In this document: positions 1 to 8,511 of the stretch, piece by piece
How positions within the stretch are numbered: the stretch's first letter is position 1
Layout of the letters: each line of letters begins with the position of its first letter
Source of the DNA: Polaromonas glacialis
Lineage (GTDB): Bacteria; Pseudomonadota; Gammaproteobacteria; Burkholderiales; Burkholderiaceae_C
Length of the DNA stretch: 64,000 nucleotides
Direction: 5' to 3'
Assembly: GCF_000709345.1 (NCBI RefSeq)
Contig: NZ_KL448323.1
Coordinates: 2,256,173 to 2,320,172, forward strand
Translations under genes and position numbers: made by a program
The notes under the pieces: generated by a model
Told to the model about the DNA's origin: nothing
Databases searched by the model: none
What the model saw: only the letters and a program-made list of their open reading frames with translations

Positions 1-1
1 C

Positions 2-883
2 GACGGGCTGCTGCAGGGCGACTACCGCACGCTGCTGCGCGGCACCGGCATGGACCTGGCAGACCTGCGCGAATACCAGTACCACGACGACGTGCGCCAT
101 ATCGACTGGAACGTCACGGCGCGGCTACAGCAGCCGCATGTGCGCGTGTTCACCGAAGACCGCGAGATGAGCGCCTGGTTTTTGCTCGACCTGAGCCCGT
201 CGATGGATTTCGGCTCCAGCGAGCAGCGCAAGCGCCATGTGTTGACCGACTTCGTGGCCGTGCTGGCGCGCCTTTTGACGCGTCATGGCAACCGCGTCGG
301 CGCCCTGCTCTACGGTTCGGGCGTCGATGCTGCGCTGCCGGCGCGCGGCGGCCGCGACCATGTATTGCATCTGCTGCACACGCTGCGGTCGCGGCCCGAA
401 GCGCCCAGCGCGGGGCCCACACGCCTGCATGAGCTGCTGGAGTCGGCGGCCAAGCTGGTGCGCCGGCGTTCCACCCTGTTCGTGGTGTCGGACTTCATCA
501 CCGAAGCGGGGTGGGAAGCACCGCTGGGGCAACTGGCCCAGCGGCATGAAGTGGTGGCGGTGCGCCTGCTCGACCCGCTGGAACTGGAGTTGCCCGACCT
601 GGGCCTGATCCCGATCCTTGACGCCGAAACCGGCGAGCAGCTGCTGGTCGATACCCATGACGCCGGCTTTCGCAAGCGCTTTGCGCGCATTGCCGCCCAG
701 CGCGAAGCCGACCTGCGCCAGTCGCTGGCGAGTGCGGGTGTGGACACGCTGGAACTTTCGACCGACGACGATCTGGCGGGCGCCATCATGCGATTTACCG
801 ACCTGCGCAAGCAGCGCAGCCGTTTGTGCGGCGCGCTTGCGGCATCAAGCCGGCTGCCGGCCCACCTGGCCCGTGCAGGCTGA
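2..883 (+). CDS. DUF58 domain protein (5' end outside window)
   Basis: The reading frame is already open at base 2, so the start lies upstream of the window. The motif DLREYQYHDDVRHIDW near the visible N-terminus is the DUF58 signature. It is followed by a VWA-like strand LLDLSPSM, a D-x-S-x-S metal-site pattern. DUF58 proteins normally sit in MoxR AAA-ATPase / DUF58 / VWA clusters, thought to act as chaperones that assemble cofactors or envelope complexes. A VWA membrane protein follows 19 bases downstream, which fits. A MoxR ATPase would be expected just upstream, outside the window. The substrate cannot be told from the sequence. Family assignment is confident. Confidence 0.9.
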   Translation, partial: DGLLQGDYRTLLRGTGMDLADLREYQYHDDVRHIDWNVTARLQQPHVRVFTEDREMSAWFLLDLSPSMDFGSSEQRKRHVLTDFVAVLARLLTRHGNRVGALLYGSGVDAALPARGGRDHVLHLLHTLRSRPEAPSAGPTRLHELLESAAKLVRRRSTLFVVSDFITEAGWEAPLGQLAQRHEVVAVRLLDPLELELPDLGLIPILDAETGEQLLVDTHDAGFRKRFARIAAQREADLRQSLASAGVDTLELSTDDDLAGAIMRFTDLRKQRSRLCGALAASSRLPAHLARAG

Positions 884-902
884 ACTGCGTGGAGATACCG
901 CC

Positions 903-1967
903 ATGACACTTCCAATGACTTTTCTCTGGCCCCAGTTTCTGTGGCTACTGCTGGCCCTTCCGCTGCTGGTGGCCGTGTATCTCTGGCTGCTGGGCCGCAA
1001 GAAAAAAATGGCCCTGCGCTATGCCAGTTTGTCCATCGTGCGGGAAGCCATGGGCAAGGGCCAGGGCTTTCGCCGGCATGTCCCGCCGCTGCTGTTCCTG
1101 CTGTCGCTGGCCGCCATGCTGGTGGCATCGTCGCGCCCGTTCGCCGTCGTGACGCTGCCATCGCAAAATGAAACCATCATCCTGGCGATGGATGTGTCGG
1201 GCAGCATGCGGGCGACCGACGTGCTGCCCAACCGGCTGGTGGCGTCGCAAAATGCCGCCAAGGCCTTCCTGGCCGACCTGCCGCGCGGCGTGCGCGTCGG
1301 CGTGGTGGCCTTTGCCGGCACCGCTGCCGTGGTGCAGCCGCCCACGCTGAGCCGCGAGGACCTGACGGTGGCGATCGACAAGTTCCAGCTGCAGCGCGGA
1401 ACGGCCATCGGCAACGGCATCATCGTGTCGCTCGCCGAGTTGTTCCCCGATGCGGGCATCGACCTGGAATCGCTGGAAACCGGCCGGGACCGCAAGCGCG
1501 GCCTGTCGCTCGACCAGGCCGGGAAGGACGACGCCAGCGGCAGGAAACCGTTCACGCCGGTCGCGCCCGGCTCCTACAACTCCGCCGCCATCATTTTGCT
1601 GACGGACGGCCAGCGCACCACCGGCGTCGATTCGCTTGACGCGGCCAAGGCGGCAGCAGACCGGGGCGTTCGTGTCTACACGGTGGGCATTGGCACGGTG
1701 GAAGGGGAAACCATTGGTTTTGAAGGCTGGTCGATGCGCGTCAAGCTGGATGAGGAAACGCTCAAGGGCATTGCGCGCGCCACCCAGGCCGACTACTTCT
1801 ACGCCGGCACGGCGGGCGACCTGAAGAAGGTCTACCAGACGCTGAGTTCCCGGCTGACGGTGGAGAAAAAGGAAACCGAGATTTCCGGCCTGCTGGCGCT
1901 GGCCGCCGCCCTCCTGGGGCTGCTGTCGGCCAGCTTGTCGCTGCTCTGGTTCAACCGGATTTTGTAA
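903..1967 (+). CDS. VWA domain membrane protein, BatA-like
   Basis: Predicted 354 residues from the ATG at 903, preceded by GGAG eight bases upstream. The open frame extends back to 618, but that part overlaps the DUF58 gene and is out of phase with it. The N-terminus is a membrane helix followed by a basic LGRKKKMALRY stretch, as in BatA proteins. A second helix lies near residues 60-80. The VWA domain carries a MIDAS motif DVSGS at about residues 96-100 and LLTDGQ near 225. A final hydrophobic segment lies at the C-terminus. It is probably cotranscribed with the DUF58 gene. The VWA domain should face the periplasm between the second and last helices. The partner is unknown. Confidence 0.9.
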   Translation: MTLPMTFLWPQFLWLLLALPLLVAVYLWLLGRKKKMALRYASLSIVREAMGKGQGFRRHVPPLLFLLSLAAMLVASSRPFAVVTLPSQNETIILAMDVSGSMRATDVLPNRLVASQNAAKAFLADLPRGVRVGVVAFAGTAAVVQPPTLSREDLTVAIDKFQLQRGTAIGNGIIVSLAELFPDAGIDLESLETGRDRKRGLSLDQAGKDDASGRKPFTPVAPGSYNSAAIILLTDGQRTTGVDSLDAAKAAADRGVRVYTVGIGTVEGETIGFEGWSMRVKLDEETLKGIARATQADYFYAGTAGDLKKVYQTLSSRLTVEKKETEISGLLALAAALLGLLSASLSLLWFNRIL

Positions 1968-1982
1968 TCGGCGAAACTGAGT

Positions 1983-2915
1983 TCAAAGCGCCAGGGCCAG
2001 CGCCATCAGCAGGCCTTGCAGGTTGGCGGCGGCAATCGTTGCCTTGATGGCGGGCACCAGCCGCCCGGGGCGGTCCGCGTCGCGCAGCAACTGCCGGCCC
2101 GCCTTGAATGACAGCGCGGCGGGCAGCAGGCCCAGCGCGCAGGCCACCGGCAAAACCCCCAGCACAACGGCGGCGGCAAGCCAGAGGTAGGCCGTTGCCG
2201 CCAGCGCCACATAGCCCCAGCGCGCCTGACGCGTTCCGAGCCGAACCACCAGCGTGCGCTTGCCGGCGGCGGCGCCGGCCCGGGCATCAGGAAACTGGTT
2301 CAGGTAAAGAATGGCCGCCACCAGCAGCGCAAACGGCAGCCCGGCCACCAGCGGGCGGGCTGCCAGTTCGCCGCGCTGGACAAAATCGGTGCCCAGCACC
2401 ACCAGCAGCCAGCCGGCCACGATCGCCGCCTCGCCTGCGCCGCGCGCCATCAGCTGCAAGGGCGGCGCCGAATAGGCCCAGGCCACCAGCAAGCCGGCCA
2501 GACCGATCCAGACCAGCCCGCCCGCGGAATGCGCCGTGAGCCACAGGCCCGCTGGAACCACCGCTGCCAGCAAGCCAAAGCCGTAGCGCCGGGTTTCGCG
2601 CAGGCTCAGCACACCGTTTTGAATGAAGCGGCTGCCGCCGGTGAAGGGAAACAGGCGCGACGGGTTGCCGGCATCCGAGCCGTTCAAGGCATCGTAATAG
2701 TCGTTGACCACGTTCGCCCCGGCATGCGCCACCAGGGCAAACAGCACGGTGATCAAGGCTTTGACTCCGTCGATTGAAAGACCGTCAGCACTGGCGCTGC
2801 CCAGGCCGATCAGCGCACCGGCCAGCGTGACGCTGAGAAACGCGGGTCGTGTCGCCGCCGCATAGCGGGCCAGGGGGTTGGCAAAACGCTGGAGGCTGGG
2901 TTCAAGCGGGTTCAT
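1983..2915 (-). CDS. UbiA-family prenyltransferase (MenA-like)
   Basis: A 310-residue polytopic membrane protein. The first Asp-rich motif, NVVNDYYDALNGSD at about residues 66-79, is the Mg-diphosphate-binding NDxxD region of UbiA prenyltransferases. A second acidic loop, FPDARAGAAAGKRT, occupies the expected position near 210. The NDYYD form and the overall spacing resemble MenA (1,4-dihydroxy-2-naphthoate polyprenyltransferase). No other menaquinone gene is present, so the aromatic acceptor is uncertain. It converges on the VWA gene with only 15 bases between the stops. ATG start at 2915. Confidence 0.85.
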   Translation of the reverse strand: MNPLEPSLQRFANPLARYAAATRPAFLSVTLAGALIGLGSASADGLSIDGVKALITVLFALVAHAGANVVNDYYDALNGSDAGNPSRLFPFTGGSRFIQNGVLSLRETRRYGFGLLAAVVPAGLWLTAHSAGGLVWIGLAGLLVAWAYSAPPLQLMARGAGEAAIVAGWLLVVLGTDFVQRGELAARPLVAGLPFALLVAAILYLNQFPDARAGAAAGKRTLVVRLGTRQARWGYVALAATAYLWLAAAVVLGVLPVACALGLLPAALSFKAGRQLLRDADRPGRLVPAIKATIAAANLQGLLMALALAL

Positions 2916-3024
2916 GGCGCCAGTCGAAAGAAACGGTCAAACCATGATATCCGGCGAACCGCGCGCCTGGCGACGCTTGGGCACGCCACTGGCCGCCACA
3001 ACCGACCTTGGGCAGCCCGCAAGC

Positions 3025-3110
3025 GTTTTTTATGCCAAAAAGGCCTTTTACGCAAGCTCCGTATGCGTGGATAGCTATTGTTTAAATAGCATTAAACGGC
3101 TGGTGTATTC
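3025..3110 (-). repeat. Dispersed Comamonadaceae-type repeat, copy 1
   Basis: Read on the minus strand this shows gctatttaaacaatagct, then cgcatacggagcttgcg. The shared core of the family is an 'aatagct' half followed by a 'gcgca' dyad and often a T-run. This copy lies between the divergent prenyltransferase gene and a small basic-protein gene. All copies in the window are intergenic or touch gene ends. Confidence 0.6.
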
Positions 3111-3142
3111 ATGTCGCCCGGCGAGCCCTGGCCGGGCAACGG

Positions 3143-3331
3143 CTATTTGCGCGTCGTTTTTTTCTTGCGGCTCGCAGCGGCGAGCGGAAACATCGCGTCC
3201 GTCCACGCCTTGGTCGCCTGCCGGCTGTTTTTTGTCGCTTCGCGCTTGACGGCGGCGGTCGCCTGGCCCCGCGCCGCGCCGGCGATCTTGTTGGCACCAC
3301 TGAGAAACATGCTCATAAACGGATTTTTCAT
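3143..3331 (-). CDS. Small basic protein, unrecognised
   Basis: A 62-residue protein with a hydrophobic start (MKNPFMSMFLSGANKIAG) and a strongly basic C-terminus ending in KKKTTRK. Composition suggests a membrane- or nucleic-acid-associated peptide. I cannot name a family. A possible ribosome-binding site, AAAGGAGTAG (minus strand), lies upstream of the ATG at 3331, which supports translation. It stands alone between the prenyltransferase and patatin-like genes, on the same strand as both. Confidence 0.65.
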   Translation of the reverse strand: MKNPFMSMFLSGANKIAGAARGQATAAVKREATKNSRQATKAWTDAMFPLAAASRKKKTTRK

Positions 3332-3394
3332 GACAGCTACTCCTTTAAAAATGGACTGTTTCCAAACGGGAAAATTCCCTTGCCTTCATCAACT

Positions 3395-4420
3395 TCAATA
3401 GAACAATTCGGCCAGATCGACCGTGGAACGCTTGCCGATATCGCCGTAACTGGCTTCCAGCCAGGTCCGGGCCCGCTCGCGTCCCAGGTTCCTCAGCAGT
3501 TCAAAAAACGCCATGTTCGCCGCGAGCTTGGTCTCGGTCTTGAAGTCATGCATCTGCTCCTGCGCGTCGATCACGTGGAAGTTCAGGCGGACCAGGCGGC
3601 GCTCCAGCCGGCCGATGGGAAAAAACGATTCGCTGGCGTACTCGCGGGCATGGGCAAACATGCGCATTTCCCGCAGGAAGGTCGAATTGAAGGCCAGTTC
3701 GAGCACCCGGTCCTTGATTTCCTGGACGCTGTGCGGTGTGCCCTTGTGCTTCAGGGGCGTGAGCAGCACCATCAGGATGTCGCTGGTCTTGCACTCGTAG
3801 AACAGCGGATAGATCGCCGGATTGGCGGCATAGCCTCCATCCCAGTAAGGCTCGCCGTCAATCTCGACCGGCCGGGCCATCTGCGGCAGGCAGGCCGAGG
3901 CCAAGATGGCGTCGGCGCTGATCTCCGGCGAGCGGAACAGCCGGACCTTGCCTGAATTGGCATTGGTCGCGGCAATGTAGAGCTTGACCGGGCTTTCACG
4001 CCGCAGGCGTTCGAAATCGACCTGCGCCAGCAAAATCTTGCGCAGCGGATTGACATCGAAGGGGTTGAGCTGGTGCGGCGAAAAGTAATGGGCAAACTGC
4101 AGCATCATCTTGAACGCCGGCACCAGGCTGACGTTCTGGCCGTCCTTGGACGGGATGGCAATTTCAAACGGCAGGCTGCCGGCTACCTGGGACCAGAACG
4201 CCTGCAGCGCGGCCCGTGCGCCCTCGCGGCCGCCGGTCATCAGGCCCTGCGCCAGGACCACCGCGTTCATGGCGCCGGCGCTGGTCCCGCTGACGCCCTC
4301 GAAATTGGTTCGGCCGTCTTCCAGCAGCTGGTCGAGCACCCCCCAGGTGAAGGCGCCATGGGCGCCTCCGCCCTGCAGGGCCAGGTTGATGGTTTGCTGG
4401 CTGCGTCTTCCAAAAAGCAA
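3395..4420 (-). CDS. Patatin-like phospholipase
   Basis: A cytosolic or membrane-associated serine acyl hydrolase. Visible are the oxyanion loop GGGAHGAF, the nucleophile elbow GTSAG (Ser near residue 47), and a catalytic D-G-G in YWDGGYAANP in the second half. Together they make the Ser-Asp dyad of patatins. A perfect AGGAGG (minus strand, 4426-4431) stands five bases before a TTG codon at 4420, so I place the start there. A GTG at 4447 would add nine residues but has no such site. Likely role is phospholipid or polyhydroxyalkanoate-associated lipid turnover; the substrate is inferred only at family level. Confidence 0.88.
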   Translation of the reverse strand: MLFGRRSQQTINLALQGGGAHGAFTWGVLDQLLEDGRTNFEGVSGTSAGAMNAVVLAQGLMTGGREGARAALQAFWSQVAGSLPFEIAIPSKDGQNVSLVPAFKMMLQFAHYFSPHQLNPFDVNPLRKILLAQVDFERLRRESPVKLYIAATNANSGKVRLFRSPEISADAILASACLPQMARPVEIDGEPYWDGGYAANPAIYPLFYECKTSDILMVLLTPLKHKGTPHSVQEIKDRVLELAFNSTFLREMRMFAHAREYASESFFPIGRLERRLVRLNFHVIDAQEQMHDFKTETKLAANMAFFELLRNLGRERARTWLEASYGDIGKRSTVDLAELFY

Positions 4421-4576
4421 AAGTGCCTCCTGACGGTACTTGCGCACTACGCCCGAGGTTCAGGCGGATGCGGCTATGTTGCAGTGCAGCATAACATTGG
4501 AGACAGGGATGCGCTACGTCAGGAATTGTCCTGAAAGTCCGACAGGCAAGCACCCGGCAGCGCTGCAGGCACGGCT

Positions 4577-5896
4577 TCAGGCGATGACATGGCATTCGCG
4601 CCGCAACAGCGCAAGGGCATCCTTGCGTGCATAGGTCGAATCGCTTTGCAGCGTGGCGCCGGCCTCCTCGACAAAATCTTCCCAAAGCGCCAGGTAGGCG
4701 TCCTGGTGCTCAGCGGGTGCATGGTCAACGATGTACTGGCTGGCCAGCTCGGGCCTGAAACCGGGCGGGGGACCCGGCTTTTGCATCTTGCGCACCAGCG
4801 CGGCAGCGGTTTTTTCGCTCATGACGGTTTTGGGTGCGGCAGCGGCCGCCACGCAGACCAGCAGGGTCAGCAGCGAGCCATCGTCGCAATTGCCGCCCGT
4901 CACCTTGTCCCAGGCGGTTGAGACCGACTGCTCGTGGTAATGCATCTCGCTGGCGATGTCTTCCACCCAGAAATAGCGGCCCAGCAGCGGCGCATGGTGG
5001 TGTTCGCTGTCATTGGCAAACAGCGCCCGGCAGGGCAGCGCGCCGTCCAGGATTTGCGGCAGGTCGGCCAGCACCGACTTGCGCACCGCCTGCACCACGC
5101 CCCGCAATTCATCGGGCAAGTCCTGCGGAATCGTGACCGACAGCGTCTGCGCCCGGGCGCTGGCGGCCTTTTGGGTCTTGACCTCGCTGCGGGCGCGGGC
5201 GGCCTGGTATTTCTTGCGCAGGTCGGCCACCATCTTTTCAAACTCGACCCAGTCGGGGAATTCGGTGCGCCGGGTGGCCAGCGCCAGCAATGCGCTGCGG
5301 ATCACCGCTTCGGCATGGGTGTGCGCGTCTTCCAGCGCCAGGGCGTCCAGGCCCAAGTGTTCGGCCAGCCACACGGCTGCGTCTTTTTCCTGCTGGATGG
5401 GCAGTCGCCGGGCCAGTTCGGCCTGGTAGTCTGCCAGGCTTTTCAGCGACCATTCGGCCAGCCCTTTGGGCGGGCCGGCGGCATCAAGGCTGCTCTCCAG
5501 GCTGGCATGAAAGCCGGTGCTCTCGGGCAGCGCGAGCAAGGCTTTGAGCATGTCCGATCCACCCTTGGAGCGCGACAGGAAGGAATGGTCGCGCAGCGAC
5601 TCGGCGGCCTGGCGCAGGTCGCCGCCGCTGGTGGCCTGCAAGTACAGGCTCACAAGGTTGACGATGCGGTCCCTGGCTTTTTCAATGTCCGGACGCAGGT
5701 TTTCGTTGCCGAAGTAGCGTGCAATCTGCACCATGCCCTTGGGCGCGTCAAGGCGGATGGCGTCCAGTTTCGCGCTGTCGATGATGCCGTTTTGCATGCC
5801 GAACTGCAGCGCTTTTTCAAAAAACGGACGCGCGTCGTAGAGCGAAACCGGCGCGGGGGAAACAGGGGAATCGGGGGCTGAAGGGTTCATCGTCAT
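4577..5896 (-). CDS. Conserved hypothetical protein, last gene of J-domain operon
   Basis: A 439-residue soluble protein that I do not recognise. It looks helical and acidic, with no signal peptide, membrane segment or obvious catalytic motif. A Pro-rich N-terminal tail (about residues 4-20) precedes the folded part. It is the last gene of a four-gene leftward run that starts with a J-domain protein at 7580, and 31 bases separate it from the upstream gene. A second ATG two codons in (5890) is an equally possible start. Function unknown. Context suggests a client or partner of the J-domain protein. Confidence 0.75.
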   Translation of the reverse strand: MTMNPSAPDSPVSPAPVSLYDARPFFEKALQFGMQNGIIDSAKLDAIRLDAPKGMVQIARYFGNENLRPDIEKARDRIVNLVSLYLQATSGGDLRQAAESLRDHSFLSRSKGGSDMLKALLALPESTGFHASLESSLDAAGPPKGLAEWSLKSLADYQAELARRLPIQQEKDAAVWLAEHLGLDALALEDAHTHAEAVIRSALLALATRRTEFPDWVEFEKMVADLRKKYQAARARSEVKTQKAASARAQTLSVTIPQDLPDELRGVVQAVRKSVLADLPQILDGALPCRALFANDSEHHHAPLLGRYFWVEDIASEMHYHEQSVSTAWDKVTGGNCDDGSLLTLLVCVAAAAAPKTVMSEKTAAALVRKMQKPGPPPGFRPELASQYIVDHAPAEHQDAYLALWEDFVEEAGATLQSDSTYARKDALALLRRECHVIA

Positions 5897-5927
5897 GGTG
5901 AAGGGTGCTGTCCGGGCGGCGCCAGCG

Positions 5928-6677
5928 TCAGATCGCCGATTCCTCGTCCGAGTCGCGTGCGGCCGGCGTGGCCTGGCCCCGGTCGGTGTCGCCAGTCTCG
6001 ACCTTGCCGTCGTCCTCGTCGTCCAGCGACTCGTCGCCTTCCGCGCCCAGGTCGTGGGCGCGCGCCTTGGCCCGCAGCACGGTCAGCATCTCGATGAACA
6101 GGTCCGGGTTCTGATAGCGCAGCAGCCAGGCCAGTTCCATCCAGTCGTGGTCGGCCACCTCGTCCTGCTCGACCTGCGGCCGTTCGTAGCTTCTGGCCTG
6201 CAGGTCGGCCTTGGAGATCAGTTCGCCGGTATCCTTCATCGCGTCGAAGCTGCCGTTGAAGGCAAAGGCCTCGATGCGGTCCCATTTTTCGGTGAAGTAG
6301 TCGGCCAGCGCTTCGCTGCCGCCTTCCAGGTCGCCGATGGCGTTGAGGAACTCCATCGGGTCGGCGTCCTCGCGAAAGATGATGGAATTCATCATGCCGC
6401 GCAGATGGGTGCGCGTCAGGTCCTTGTACTGCTTTTCGATGACCACGGCGCGCGCGAACTGCTCGGGCGTGACCAGCAGGTTGACCACCGATTCCCTGGA
6501 GTTGTCGTATTCGCGGATGACGGCCAGGATGTCCTTGGCCGGCAGCATGTCGAGCACCACCATCAGCGCCGCATCGCCTTCGGTGTCGGCCAGTTCGACC
6601 AGCGCACTTTCAGCGCCGACGATGTCGCCGGCGGCAATCAGGGTCTGGGTTTTTTCAATCAGGGCAAGGTGGTTCAT
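5928..6677 (-). CDS. Conserved hypothetical acidic protein
   Basis: A 249-residue protein starting MNHLALIEKTQTLIAAGD. I chose the ATG at 6677 because the longer open frame (to 6830) would run into the neighbouring gene and has low-quality sequence. The first 180 residues look like alpha-helical repeat structure (AGDIVGAESALVELADTEG resembles a TPR-like helix pair). The C-terminal 45 residues are a disordered Asp/Glu tail (DESLDDEDDGK). No named family is recognised. Third gene of the J-domain operon. Confidence 0.72.
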   Translation of the reverse strand: MNHLALIEKTQTLIAAGDIVGAESALVELADTEGDAALMVVLDMLPAKDILAVIREYDNSRESVVNLLVTPEQFARAVVIEKQYKDLTRTHLRGMMNSIIFREDADPMEFLNAIGDLEGGSEALADYFTEKWDRIEAFAFNGSFDAMKDTGELISKADLQARSYERPQVEQDEVADHDWMELAWLLRYQNPDLFIEMLTVLRAKARAHDLGAEGDESLDDEDDGKVETGDTDRGQATPAARDSDEESAI

Positions 6678-6714
6678 ACGGGTTACGGTGTGTTTTTCAA
6701 AAAAAATCGGCGCG

Positions 6715-7290
6715 TCAGTCTTTGCGGTCAAAGCCCTGGCCTTCGAGCCAGCTGGCGCCCGCCTCTTCGCGGTCTCTGGCGTCACCGCGCACCTCGTCGC
6801 TTTCGTGGTCGTTGAAATCGTCCTGGACATCGGTGTCGTCGTTATCGTTGTTGTCGCTGTCTTCGTAGCGGGCGTCGTCGCCCTGCCCGGCCAGGGCCGC
6901 GTCCGGCTTGCCCGCCATGTAGTGCAGACCCGCCGCCACCGTCAGAAACCACTCGCCGCCAGGGGCTTTCAGGATGATCTGGGCCAGTTCGTGCGCCCAC
7001 GGGGTCAGCTCTATGCCACCCGACAGGCTGGCCCACTCGGGAAACTCGTCGGATTCATGGCTGAGCAGGTGGTCCATCACCGCAGGCTCGGTGAAGCGCA
7101 GGCCCTGGTGAAAGACGACTGCCACCATCTCGGGGCTGAGTTCCATCATCTGCAGCAGAAAGCCGATTTCCCGGCGTTTTTCGGCCAGCCGCTGGCGCAG
7201 CACGTCGCGGCCTTCGGAGTCAAACGTCAGGTCGTCCATTTCGGCGCGGTAGGCCGAGCGCAGGTTGCGGAAAAACGGGGAGATGTTCAT
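6715..7290 (-). CDS. Conserved hypothetical acidic protein
   Basis: A 191-residue protein with a folded helical N-terminal part (about residues 1-130) and an extremely acidic, Asn/Asp-rich tail (DNNDNDDTDVQDDFNDH) near residues 145-165. It has no signal peptide or membrane helix and no family I can name. It lies 14 bases downstream of the J-domain gene and 37 bases upstream of the next gene. It shares the 'folded domain plus Asp/Glu tail' plan with that next gene, so the two may be structurally related. Confidence 0.72.
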   Translation of the reverse strand: MNISPFFRNLRSAYRAEMDDLTFDSEGRDVLRQRLAEKRREIGFLLQMMELSPEMVAVVFHQGLRFTEPAVMDHLLSHESDEFPEWASLSGGIELTPWAHELAQIILKAPGGEWFLTVAAGLHYMAGKPDAALAGQGDDARYEDSDNNDNDDTDVQDDFNDHESDEVRGDARDREEAGASWLEGQGFDRKD

Positions 7291-7304
7291 GTTGGGGTTG
7301 GTTT

Positions 7305-7580
7305 TCAGAGCAGGGAATTGAAATAGTTTTGCCAGATTCCCTGCGCGGTCTCCAGCGGGCTGTCAAGCAGGTTGCGCCGGCGGTTGTCGTCATAGGCCTG
7401 GCGGCGGTCGGCATCGGACAGCACTTCGTAAGCCTGCTGCACCGCCCGAAAGCGCGTGGCGGCTTCCGGCGCGGCGTTTTTGTCAGGGTGCCAGAAGGAG
7501 GCCTTCTGGCGAAAGGCTTTTTTGACATCAGCCAGCGTCGCCGCGCTGCTGAGCCCAAGGGTGGTGTAGTGATCCGTCAT
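7305..7580 (-). CDS. Small J-domain (DnaJ-like) protein
   Basis: A 91-residue protein that is almost entirely a J domain: YTTLGLSSAATLADVKKAFR, then the catalytic HPD tripeptide in SFWHPDKN, then AVQQAYEVLSDADRRQAY. J domains stimulate Hsp70 (DnaK) ATPase. There is no G/F region, zinc finger or client-binding domain, only about 25 extra residues, so substrate selection must come from partners. I chose the ATG at 7580 (MTDHYTTLGL); the longer frame to 7634 adds residues foreign to the fold. It is the first gene of the operon that runs to 4577. Confidence 0.85.
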   Translation of the reverse strand: MTDHYTTLGLSSAATLADVKKAFRQKASFWHPDKNAAPEAATRFRAVQQAYEVLSDADRRQAYDDNRRRNLLDSPLETAQGIWQNYFNSLL

Positions 7581-7924
7581 GCGTTTATGGGGAATTTCCT
7601 TGCAGCGAAGCGATGGGCGGGCGGCTTGCCGCACACTGGCATGCCAGATTCAAGCGCGACTGAGGCGCGAGCCGTGCTGCCGCAATGCGCGACGCGCAAC
7701 CGGTGATTATGCTTCAGGGGTGCCATTTCAGCAGGGAGGAACGGTTGACCAGGGGCCATCCTGGGCGCAGCAAGCCATCAACCCGTCACCGCTTGCACGG
7801 CAGAAATGTCTGAATTCGAATTGCAAAGTAATGTAAACAGCGTCAACTGGCTAGGCTGGACGGTCGTTAATAGGTTGATTACAACGATACCGTTGTATCA
7901 ATTAATTTTAACTAAAGGCTTACC
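7581..7924. other. Divergent intergenic region
   Basis: A gene-free 344-base stretch between the leftward J-domain operon and the rightward Lys/Ala-rich protein gene. The right-hand part (from about 7810) is distinctly AT-richer than its surroundings and holds a palindrome at 7875-7901. No RNA gene or credible small ORF was seen in the left part. Confidence 0.5.
7875..7901. promoter_or_regulatory. Near-perfect palindrome, putative operator
   Basis: Left arm TTGATTACAACG, centre ATAC, right arm CGTTGTATCAA. The arms match apart from one extra T on the left. It lies 23 bases before the ATG at 7925, in an AT-rich stretch where promoter elements would be expected, so bound protein would block transcription or translation initiation. 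The cognate regulator is unknown. Confidence 0.5.
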
Positions 7925-8419
7925 ATGAACAAGTTACTCGCTTCCCTGATCGCCGGTCTGTTTGTTTCCGGTGCATTCGCCCAGGCGCCTGCCGCGCCAG
8001 TGGTTGCGCCTGCAACGCCTGCCGTCGTGAAAGCAGAAGTCAAGGCTGACAAAGCCACCGTCAAGGCGGTTGAATCCGAAGCCAAGGTGGATGCCAAGGC
8101 CAACGCCAAGGTTGAAAAATCCGAAGTGAAGTCCGGCGATGCCAAGGCCAAGGCACACGCAAAAGCCAAAAACACCAAGGCAAAAGCCCATGCCAAGGTT
8201 GCCAAAGCTGAGCCAAAAGACAAGGTAGCGGCACAAGCCAATGCCGAAAAAGTCGATGCCAAGGCCGATGCCAAAGCCGACAAGGCCATCGTCAATGCCA
8301 CCGCCAAGACCGACAAGGTGAAGGTTGACGCCACGGCGGACAAGGCCAACGCCGCATCGGCCACCACGGCCGTGAAAGCCGAAGGCAAGGCTGATGTGAA
8401 AGCCGCCACCGTCAAGTAA
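7925..8419 (+). CDS. Secreted Lys/Ala-rich low-complexity protein
   Basis: A 164-residue protein. Residues 1-20 form a clear Sec signal peptide (MNKLLASLIAGLFVSGAFA, cleavage before Q). The rest is almost entirely Ala, Lys, Val, Asp and Glu in degenerate repeats such as KADAKADKA and AKAHAKAKN. The pattern resembles histone-H1-like or TolA-like A/K helices, but here it is exported. A long single helix or disordered cationic polymer in the periplasm is likely. A strong terminator follows at once, so it is monocistronic. No family is assigned. The repetitive DNA could cause the frame to be misread, but the signal peptide and terminator support a real gene. Confidence 0.75.
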   Translation: MNKLLASLIAGLFVSGAFAQAPAAPVVAPATPAVVKAEVKADKATVKAVESEAKVDAKANAKVEKSEVKSGDAKAKAHAKAKNTKAKAHAKVAKAEPKDKVAAQANAEKVDAKADAKADKAIVNATAKTDKVKVDATADKANAASATTAVKAEGKADVKAATVK

Positions 8420-8437
8420 GCGGTTCCCGCGCTCTTG

Positions 8438-8466
8438 AAAAAGACAGGCTTTGCCTGTCTTTTTTT
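8438..8466 (+). terminator. Rho-independent terminator
   Basis: Stem AGACAGGC / GCCTGTCT with a TTT loop, followed by seven T. It ends the Lys/Ala-rich gene. The A-run on the left side also makes it a possible bidirectional terminator for lolD, whose stop is at 8512. Confidence 0.9.
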
Positions 8467-8511
8467 ATGGCCGTTGGCTTTTGTCCGCGCCAGCCATGAA
8501 GACTTGCGGGC

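Noticed and set aside
7875..7901. FNR box (TTGAT and ATCAA halves)
   Set aside because: The half-sites are 17 bases apart instead of four; the dyad is longer and has its own symmetric core.
7925..8419. Antisense ORFs over the Lys/Ala-rich gene (8415-7912 and 8236-7934)
   Set aside because: They are low-complexity mirror translations; the plus strand has a signal peptide and a terminator directly after its stop.
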